Below are positions 1-3,881 of a stretch of 6,495 nt of DNA, piece by piece (positions within the stretch are counted from its first letter, which is position 1; every line of letters starts with the position of its first letter). Source of the stretch: Candidatus Woesearchaeota archaeon (GTDB taxonomy: Archaea; Nanobdellota; Nanobdellia; Woesearchaeales; GW2011-AR4); NCBI GenBank assembly GCA_016211245.1, contig JACQSQ010000071.1, positions 1 through 6,495 on the forward strand. Reading direction: 5' to 3'. The notes under the pieces are model-generated. The model was not told where the DNA came from. It did no database searches and was given only the letters and a program-made list of their open reading frames with translations. Both the position numbers and the translations under genes were made by a program.

Positions 1-115
1 CTACAACCAACTGAGCGATACGGTTTCGTATATTTTGAACCAAGCTAAGCATCACGGTTTAGCTTGAATTTCCCGACTCGGGATACTGCGTGGCTTTAGC
101 CCGCAGAGGAGGTCA
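1..115 (+). mobile_element. Right end of an IS200/IS605-type (TnpB) element, partial
   Basis: The segment ends in a stem-loop (86-106) with a GGCTTTAGCC core, followed directly by GAGGAGGTCA. This layout, a terminal hairpin then a GGAGG..GTCA-like end, is what I recall for the right ends of archaeal and bacterial IS200/IS605 elements, where the end is cut single-stranded and no target duplication is made. The inferred element end is near 115, exactly at the stop codon (113-115 on the minus strand) of the neighbouring nucleotidyltransferase, so the element would have landed at the 3' end of that gene. No tnpB catalytic motif is visible, because the body of the element lies left of the window. 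Two frames are open at the left edge (stops at 46-48 and 65-67) and either could be a tnpB tail. The call rests on remembered motif similarity and not on an alignment. Confidence 0.5.
18..115 (+). ncRNA. Candidate omega RNA (reRNA) scaffold, 3' part
   Basis: Three stem-loops follow one another on the plus strand: 18-22 with 27-31 (5 bp, GTTT loop), 41-48 with 59-66 (8 bp perfect, 10-nt loop), and 86-90/92-94 with 99-106 (8 bp with one bulged T, TTTA loop). An 11-bp palindrome (CCCGACTCGGG, 72-82) sits between the last two. In TnpB elements the RNA scaffold occupies the tnpB 3' end and element right end, and the bases just outside the element act as the guide. Under this reading the guide would begin near 116. 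The structure is seen directly, while its identity as an omega RNA is inference. The 5' boundary is unknown and may lie left of the window. Confidence 0.4.
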
Positions 116-128
116 TTTTAACCTCTTC
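106..128. terminator. Hairpin over the nucleotidyltransferase stop codon, possible terminator
   Basis: Arms 106-113 (GAGGAGGT) and 121-128 (ACCTCTTC) pair over 8 bp, one pair being G-T, around a 7-nt loop that contains part of the minus-strand stop codon. It could end transcription of the minus-strand gene pair. It spans the proposed element boundary, so it could also be a chance product of the junction. No long T tract follows on either strand, which weakens the terminator reading. Confidence 0.3.
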
Positions 129-730
129 ATCAACTCCTTTTTCTTCAGTTTGAATTGCCGAGGATTTAGTTCCAAGTAGCTATACTCCTTGAAATTATTT
201 ATTATGCTCTTTAGCCTTTGAAAATAATTTTCCAGCTTGTATTTTTTCAATAAATTGAAATAATTTTTTATATTGATGTCAGCGTAAAACAATAAGGCCA
301 TTATGTCTATCTGGTCTTTTGTCCCATTTACAGATTCTTTTCTTTCAAGCTCAGCGCCTTGCTTTAGAATCAGCAATGTTTCTGGCTTTAAAACCGTCAA
401 GCCTTCTGTTTTAGCAGTGCAAGCAGCCAAATCTTCTACGGGAATAGGAAATTTTGAAAAATATGGAACATAAATATCCAAATCAATCTCATCAAAGATT
501 ATTTCGTATTTTTTTAAGTTGTCATTCTTTTTTAGAGTGTATTTTTGTTTTAGGTAATCCAATTCCTTTATATCGGTTAAAGCGATATCAATATCCTTGC
601 TTTTATGAAGTTTTGTCCATAAATAAACAGCCCAGCCTCCTATGACGATAAATTTGAATGGCTCTTTGGATATCTTAATCAGCAGATTCCAGCTTTTCTC
701 TGTCAGCAGGCTATTCCAAAACTCTGGCAA
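113..730 (-). CDS. MNT/AbiEii-like nucleotidyltransferase, putative toxin
   Basis: This 205-aa protein has the nucleotidyltransferase-fold signature: GGW at residues 31-33, then KDIDIA with Asp46 and Asp48 as likely metal ligands, and an LDIY strand with Asp85 as the likely third carboxylate. A later LKQGAELERK...KDQIDI stretch (about 122-143) matches the helical region common in AbiEii-like and related stand-alone nucleotidyltransferases. Such proteins move a nucleotide onto a protein or RNA target, and in AbiE-type pairs they act as the toxin. The start is TTG at 728-730, chosen because a GGAGGT ribosome binding site (736-741) lies 5 nt upstream. The start overlaps the end of the upstream regulator gene by 20 nt, so the two are probably co-transcribed and translationally coupled. 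The tail is Lys/Arg rich. The protein family is fairly secure, but the toxin role is inferred from the pairing and the target is unknown. Confidence 0.75.
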   Translation of the reverse strand: MPEFWNSLLTEKSWNLLIKISKEPFKFIVIGGWAVYLWTKLHKSKDIDIALTDIKELDYLKQKYTLKKNDNLKKYEIIFDEIDLDIYVPYFSKFPIPVEDLAACTAKTEGLTVLKPETLLILKQGAELERKESVNGTKDQIDIMALLFYADINIKNYFNLLKKYKLENYFQRLKSIINNFKEYSYLELNPRQFKLKKKELMKRLK

Positions 731-1295
731 TTTTGACCTCCAAAGCTTTTAAAAAATCTTTTGCATACCACTGCCTTAGATTCCATAAGTCAACAAAAAT
801 ATTTGCAATTGTGGCGGTTTTTCCGTATCTTTCTGCAATACTGTCTTTTTTTATGACAAAAAGGTTTGGATTTTCTTTATTTTCCCTGAACCTTTTTCTG
901 ATATTATCATCGCCATAAACGTAAACTTCCGAATAATCGGCTGGTACATCCTTAAACTTGAATTTGTAAGCTGAAAAAGCTGTAAAAACAACGTCATCAG
1001 GCATCTGCTTTTCTATAGCTGCAACTGGCTCTTCAACTCTTGTTTGGTGGATTATATCTTTTTCCACATTGCGCATGGATGCCCAATGATATAACACTTT
1101 TCTTACATCAACAATATCAAATCCCATCTTCTTTATCTTTATTGCATTCATCCTTGACAATGGCTGTAAAGCAAGATTTACTGTGCTTAATGAAATGCCT
1201 AAAGCTCTGGCTAAATAAGATTGTGTTAAATTCTTTTGTTCTTTCTCTATTGCATTAAACAGCATTTCCCTATATACAAATTCTATCTTCTTCAT
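711..1295 (-). CDS. Winged-helix/HTH regulator, putative AbiEi-like antitoxin
   Basis: This 194-aa protein has a helix-turn-helix at about residues 22-50 (LTQSYLARALGISLSTVNLA: helix, turn at LGIS, recognition helix), inside what looks like a winged-helix domain. The remaining ~130 residues (from about 65) form a mixed alpha/beta region that I cannot name. It contains DVVFTAFSAYKFKF at about 101-114 and VYVYGDD near 124-130. The arrangement, an N-terminal HTH plus a ligand- or toxin-binding-like C-terminal domain followed by an overlapping nucleotidyltransferase gene, is that of AbiEi/AbiEii type IV toxin-antitoxin pairs. AbiEi-type proteins repress their own operon through inverted repeats, and an inverted repeat sits at this gene's TATA box (1321-1354). 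The ATG start lies about 27 nt from the TATA centre with no Shine-Dalgarno site, so the mRNA is probably leaderless. An ordinary regulator beside an unrelated enzyme remains possible. Confidence 0.65.
   Translation of the reverse strand: MKKIEFVYREMLFNAIEKEQKNLTQSYLARALGISLSTVNLALQPLSRMNAIKIKKMGFDIVDVRKVLYHWASMRNVEKDIIHQTRVEEPVAAIEKQMPDDVVFTAFSAYKFKFKDVPADYSEVYVYGDDNIRKRFRENKENPNLFVIKKDSIAERYGKTATIANIFVDLWNLRQWYAKDFLKALEVKIARVLE
736..741 (-). promoter_or_regulatory. Ribosome binding site that fixes the TTG start
   Basis: GGAGGT on the minus strand lies 5 nt before TTG 728-730, inside the 3' end of the upstream regulator gene. It is the reason for choosing the non-ATG start of the nucleotidyltransferase, and it suggests coupled translation of the pair. 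Confidence 0.7.
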
Positions 1296-1317
1296 GGTTT
1301 TGATATAAATTAAGTTT

Positions 1318-1326
1318 ATTTATAAA
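1318..1326 (-). promoter_or_regulatory. TATA box of the regulator/nucleotidyltransferase operon
   Basis: The minus strand reads TTTATAAAT preceded by a purine-rich GAAAGA stretch suitable as a BRE. Its centre is about 27 nt before the ATG at 1295, which predicts a start of transcription at or next to the start codon. Confidence 0.6.
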
Positions 1327-1354
1327 TCTTTCGATAAGATTAGAAAGATATTTA
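1321..1354. promoter_or_regulatory. Inverted repeat, candidate operator of the HTH regulator
   Basis: Arms 1321-1332 and 1343-1354 are inverted repeats that match at 10 of 12 positions. The inner 7 bp are perfect (ATCTTTC / GAAAGAT) with a 10-bp spacer. One arm overlaps the TATA/BRE of the minus-strand operon, where a bound dimer would block initiation. Autorepression by the adjacent HTH protein is inference from this position. AT-rich sequence makes imperfect repeats common, but the 7-bp core contains G/C positions. Confidence 0.45.
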
Positions 1355-1428
1355 AAGAATATAATAATATTATCAAAAGGTCATAAAAAGGTATTGCTGC
1401 TAGGGGATTGAATATTAATTTAAAAAAA

Positions 1429-1437
1429 ATTTATAAG
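1429..1437 (+). promoter_or_regulatory. TATA box of the small frameshifted gene
   Basis: ATTTATAAG preceded by a run of A residues is centred about 25 nt before ATG 1458-1460, the same spacing as at the other promoters here. It predicts a leaderless transcript and supports 1458 as a real gene start. Confidence 0.5.
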
Positions 1438-1457
1438 TACTAATATCCCTTTTTTAT

Positions 1458-1789
1458 ATGGATGAATCACCTGAAATACCAACAATATCATGTCACTATG
1501 GTTATAAAAATCCAGGGAATTTTCAGGGTGGTATGAATTTTATGCTGTTTCTGATGGAACTGCAGCAACTCCAAGCAATTTTGACTCCTTAATTCATGTA
1601 TGGGCTGAGCATCTTAATCGCCCGGAAAATATTGGCAAAAGAGCAGTGGCGCATAATAAAAATAAAGATACATTTACGCCAGAACAGAAAGCAACAATAG
1701 AGTCACTGTTACAAAAGCATAATGAAAAAACAACCAGTATTGAGCTACAAATCAACGAGCAGCCTTCATTAAAGCCAGGTGCCCAATAA
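1458..1789 (+). pseudogene. Small hypothetical gene with one frameshift
   Basis: A gene starts at ATG 1458 (MDESPEIPTISCHYGYK...) but its frame closes at 1590-1592. The frame one base over is open from 1508 to the stop at 1787-1789 and reads like real protein: WYEFYAVSDGTAATP, then DSLIHVWAEHL, TPEQKATIESLLQKH and a polar tail ending PGAQ. That frame has no start codon before GTG in its middle. The two frames join sensibly in 1508-1540 (for example ...NPGNF-SGWYEFYAV... if one T is added to the TTTT run at 1520-1523), which would give about 110 aa. The promoter placed exactly for ATG 1458 supports one gene. I do not recognise the family. It could be a true 1-nt deletion, a homopolymer sequencing error, or less likely a programmed shift, since there is no classic slippery heptamer. 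It converges on the formyltransferase-like gene with a 32-nt gap. Confidence 0.6.
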
Positions 1790-1821
1790 CATTAAAGAAA
1801 TATCAAAATGAAGAAGATAAG

Positions 1822-3120
1822 TTAAAGAGCAAATCTTTTATATTGCACCGGGAGCATTCCCTCTTTTCTTCTGGCAAGGACATTTACAGGGTAATCAATT
1901 GTGCGGTAAGGTATTCCAATTCCGTCTAAAATCTTGCCCAATATCCCAGTAGCGTCCCTGATTTTGACAGTTCTTAGCCTCGCGGGCTGATTTCCATAAC
2001 GTTGGAAATCCGGTACCTTAACAAGCTCTTGCATGCGATCTGATTCAGGATTTTTTCCCGCTGCTTCGCAGTATTGTCTCAGAATTTCCAGATAAATTCC
2101 CAATGTTACACGGCTTTCCCCTATCAGCTCGAAAACATATTCCCTGTCCATTTCAATAGGCTCACTCGGCGCAACTGATGGGACTCCAAGAATTTTTTCC
2201 AGAGTTGTAAACTCGCCATTATGTTTGAACAGCATTCTACGGTATTTTTGAAACCCCTTGCTGTCAAGAAACTCCATTTTAAGGCGCCTGCCTTCGGCTT
2301 CCAAGGCTCCTTCAGCTTCCACAATCTTTGTCTCAACCCCGGAATTGGGAACCAATGACAGCGCATATAACTTTAAAATACCGGTTATGTACCTGGACTG
2401 GGCCCTCATCGTAGCTCTTCTTAATGATTCTTCATTGTGTCCTTCCATAGGGATGTTCTGTTGGAACAGAACAGGCCCTTCATCCAAATCAGTTGTCGCA
2501 ACATGGATAGTATAACCGCTTGCATCGGGATTATTGGCCTCTAAGGCCATTCTTTCTGTCCTCCACCCCCTATTATAAGGCAGAACTGAAGGGTGCAAAT
2601 TAACTATCCTGCCTTCAAATTCCCGTATAATGCCCGGGGCCAGAATAACCTTGTAATTTGACAATAAGATTATATCAACATCAAATGGCCTGATTGCTTC
2701 CTTTAAATCTTCACAATACTCAGCGCGTTCGTGATCATTCATGCGGGCTTTATATGGCGCATGAAGAAAATGTATTGTTTGAATTTCTTCCCACAAATTC
2801 TGGATTTCTGGAATATCCGTCCTTTTTCTTGCTATGGTAAAAACATGATCCTGGTGAGCAATAGCTCTATTCTTAACAACCCCCCTTAAATCAGGATAGG
2901 TTATTGGTTCGGCATGAAGGGCCAGGTCTTGGCCTTCTTGAGCTGGCAGTGCGCTAAACCTGTACCTCAACAGCAAATCAAAAAATTCTTCATCCAAGTC
3001 GGAAAATGGCGAAATAACGAGCCTTAAATTAAAAACTCCCGGATTAAAGATAACATTATCTATTATTGCCTTTAAATTGTCTCCTTCTTTATCGGCAATT
3101 ACAGCCAAATCAATTGTCAT
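1822..3120 (-). CDS. PurN-like formyltransferase-domain protein with C-terminal extension
   Basis: Residues 1 to about 250 match the formyltransferase fold of glycinamide ribonucleotide transformylase (PurN). The N-terminal DKEGDNLKAIID loop corresponds to the phosphate-binding loop, although the usual SGxGSN is altered. The core VILAPGIIREFEGRIVNLHP (158-177) is followed by SVLPYNRG, and ASGYTIHV (200-207) leads into DLDEGP. The catalytic Asn174, His176 and Asp213 are all present, so formyl transfer from 10-formyltetrahydrofolate is likely. The substrate is open. The layout after NRG resembles PurN, but LPYNRG also occurs in sugar N-formyltransferases. PurN is usually about 200 aa. Here a C-terminal part of ~170 aa (about 265-432) has no domain I know and ends in a Lys/Arg-containing tail. 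The gene is monocistronic, with a TATA box about 27 nt before the ATG and no Shine-Dalgarno site. It is not beside purine genes. Confidence 0.7.
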   Translation of the reverse strand: MTIDLAVIADKEGDNLKAIIDNVIFNPGVFNLRLVISPFSDLDEEFFDLLLRYRFSALPAQEGQDLALHAEPITYPDLRGVVKNRAIAHQDHVFTIARKRTDIPEIQNLWEEIQTIHFLHAPYKARMNDHERAEYCEDLKEAIRPFDVDIILLSNYKVILAPGIIREFEGRIVNLHPSVLPYNRGWRTERMALEANNPDASGYTIHVATTDLDEGPVLFQQNIPMEGHNEESLRRATMRAQSRYITGILKLYALSLVPNSGVETKIVEAEGALEAEGRRLKMEFLDSKGFQKYRRMLFKHNGEFTTLEKILGVPSVAPSEPIEMDREYVFELIGESRVTLGIYLEILRQYCEAAGKNPESDRMQELVKVPDFQRYGNQPARLRTVKIRDATGILGKILDGIGIPYRTIDYPVNVLARRKEGMLPVQYKRFAL

Positions 3121-3142
3121 TTACCGGAGAGGCTTTTTATGG

Positions 3143-3152
3143 TTTAAAAATC
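3143..3152 (-). promoter_or_regulatory. TATA box of the formyltransferase-like gene
   Basis: The minus strand reads GATTTTTAAA, centred about 27 nt before the ATG at 3120. The leader has no Shine-Dalgarno motif, so a leaderless mRNA is expected. Confidence 0.5.
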
Positions 3153-3214
3153 TTCTTGTTATTATTAGAGAACAGTAAATAGGCGCTAACTCGCCAATCA
3201 AGCAGACAAGTTAC

Positions 3215-3236
3215 TCAAAAGAAAATCAAAAACAAC
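3215..3236 (-). terminator. Poly-T terminator of the dehydratase operon
   Basis: Read on the minus strand, 17-38 nt after the stop of the 76-aa gene, this is GTTTTTGATTTTCTTTTG plus flanks. It has three T tracts of 4-5 with no strong preceding hairpin, the usual form of an archaeal U-rich terminator. A weak GGCG/CGCC hairpin (3182-3195) lies further downstream. The rest of 3121-3252 holds only this terminator and the formyltransferase promoter. Confidence 0.45.
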
Positions 3237-3252
3237 CAGGGCACATTATTGA

Positions 3253-3483
3253 TTAATAAACCCTAATCTCGAATTTCCTACCATGCAATTTGCTGTAAAG
3301 GTGCTGGCCAAGCTTTTTCTCGAGGTTTTCCACTCCAGAACCCTGCAGGGCAATCATCACCTGCACGCTGGAGCTGCTGAGAATGCCAAGCCCCAGGACA
3401 TTAGAGCCCCTCAATGATGTCAATTGCAGCGCTTTTTTTCCACGCTTTACAACATGCGTTACATGCCCTCCGATCCTTATCAT
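3253..3483 (-). CDS. Small conserved-looking protein of unknown function (76 aa)
   Basis: The ATG at 3481-3483 is chosen over an in-frame GTG nine bases earlier because GAGGTG (3490-3495) forms a ribosome binding site 6 nt before the ATG, and the GTG is part of that site. The protein starts MIRIGGHVTHVVKRGKKALQ. It has a glycine- and serine-rich middle (LRGSNVLGLGILSSSSVQVM, about residues 24-43) and a basic C-terminal helix-strand part ending KFEIRVY. Alternating strand-like and helix-like segments suggest a small folded alpha/beta domain. I see no signal peptide, membrane helix, Cys cluster or known motif. The start lies 16 nt after the dehydratase stop, so the two form one operon and may work together, but nothing in the sequence shows how. 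The good start signal and operon position support a real gene. Confidence 0.6.
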   Translation of the reverse strand: MIRIGGHVTHVVKRGKKALQLTSLRGSNVLGLGILSSSSVQVMIALQGSGVENLEKKLGQHLYSKLHGRKFEIRVY

Positions 3484-3489
3484 AAAAAA

Positions 3490-3495
3490 CACCTC
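3490..3495 (-). promoter_or_regulatory. Ribosome binding site of the 76-aa gene
   Basis: GAGGTG on the minus strand is separated by six T residues from ATG 3481-3483. It decides the start of the downstream gene and overlaps the alternative GTG start, which is therefore unlikely to be used. Confidence 0.65.
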
Positions 3496-3499
3496 TTTG

Positions 3500-3790
3500 T
3501 CAAATCAGCTGCTCAATGATCTTCGCCAATTTAAAGTCCTTATAGGTCAATCCGCCTTCCTCTGGAGTTGTTAATGCCAATCTAACTATATTCTTTCTTA
3601 TTGTTATCTGAGGATAATGGTATTCATGCACCGCATTCTCCCCTATTTTCTGGGCAAACTCCATTGCTTCCTTGAAATCCTTGAATTCAAAATCCTTGTA
3701 GATTGAGGAATAATCCGACATTTCCCAGCCATTAAGCTCCTGCAGCCGGTCATGGACTTCTTTGATTGATAAATGCCCTTCCATATTCAT
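3500..3790 (-). CDS. Pterin-4a-carbinolamine dehydratase-like protein
   Basis: This 96-aa protein has the length and pattern of pterin-4a-carbinolamine dehydratases (PCD/DcoH/PhhB): GW at residues 21-22, a helix FKEAMEFAQKIGE (about 39-51), then YHYPQITIRKNIVRLALTT (57-75) and GGLTYKDFKLAKIIEQ (79-94). The family dehydrates 4a-hydroxytetrahydrobiopterin, which recycles pterin cofactor, and archaeal homologues may act on other pterins. The usual HHP active-site motif is HYP here (58-60), and the later His of LTTHxxxGLT is Pro76. So only one of the three usual active-site histidines seems kept, and activity may be weak, altered or replaced by a binding role. Asp85 of the motif is present. Two starts are possible. 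ATG 3788-3790 is about 22 nt and ATG 3782-3784 about 28 nt from the TATA centre, and the second fits the spacing of neighbouring genes slightly better. It is the first gene of an operon with the 76-aa protein. Confidence 0.85.
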   Translation of the reverse strand: MNMEGHLSIKEVHDRLQELNGWEMSDYSSIYKDFEFKDFKEAMEFAQKIGENAVHEYHYPQITIRKNIVRLALTTPEEGGLTYKDFKLAKIIEQLI

Positions 3791-3807
3791 GCCTAATGCT
3801 TAATTTT

Positions 3808-3815
3808 ATTTAAAT
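3808..3815 (-). promoter_or_regulatory. TATA box of the dehydratase operon
   Basis: ATTTAAAT is centred 22 nt before ATG 3790 and 28 nt before ATG 3784 on the minus strand. It lies in the 91-bp divergent region shared with nrdJ, about 26 bp from the nrdJ TATA box centre to centre, so one bound regulator could affect both directions. Confidence 0.45.
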
Positions 3816-3833
3816 TTTTGCAAAGTAGCAATG

Positions 3834-3841
3834 TTTATAAA
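3834..3841 (+). promoter_or_regulatory. TATA box of the nrdJ transcription unit
   Basis: TTTATAAA predicts transcription starting near 3862-3866. This leaves about 16-20 nt before the nrdJ ATG at 3882, a leader with no Shine-Dalgarno motif that contains the short frame at 3867-3881. Confidence 0.55.
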
Positions 3842-3866
3842 CAAAAATGATTCTAATTGCACCGAT

Positions 3867-3881
3867 ATGCGGCAATATTAA
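3867..3881 (+). promoter_or_regulatory. Possible four-codon leader frame before nrdJ (MRQY stop)
   Basis: ATG CGG CAA TAT TAA lies at the predicted 5' end of the mRNA and its stop codon touches the nrdJ ATG (TAAATG). A ribosome starting on the leaderless 5' end would read MRQY, stop, and could restart on nrdJ. It may be chance, since the frame is only 15 nt. Confidence 0.25.

Noticed and set aside
1..25. The reverse complement of the left edge (CGCTCAGTTGGTTGTAG) looks like a tRNA D-arm.
   Set aside because: The bases before it do not give the usual U8-A9 or a convincing acceptor strand, and the rest would lie outside the window, so no tRNA can be supported. The plus-strand hairpins explain the region better.
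1..67. Two open frames at the left edge (ending at 48 and at 67) could be the tail of a protein such as TnpB.
   Set aside because: Both are under 23 codons, no motif is present, and I cannot choose between them, so no CDS is listed.
1364..1373. A perfect 10-bp palindrome ATAATATTAT between the divergent promoters.
   Set aside because: It is made of A/T only in a very AT-rich spacer, so chance is likely. The G/C-containing repeat at 1321-1354 is the better operator candidate.
1515..1530. A programmed -1 frameshift site as the explanation of the split small gene.
   Set aside because: No X-XXY-YYZ slippery heptamer in the right frame and no clear downstream stem-loop. A deletion or read error in a short homopolymer is simpler.
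2124..2515. Open frames on both strands inside the formyltransferase-like gene.
   Set aside because: They overlap strongly coding sequence in another frame, with no start signals or protein motifs.
3383..3574. A plus-strand frame across the 76-aa gene and the end of the dehydratase gene.
   Set aside because: It runs antisense across two genes with good start signals and shows no motif.
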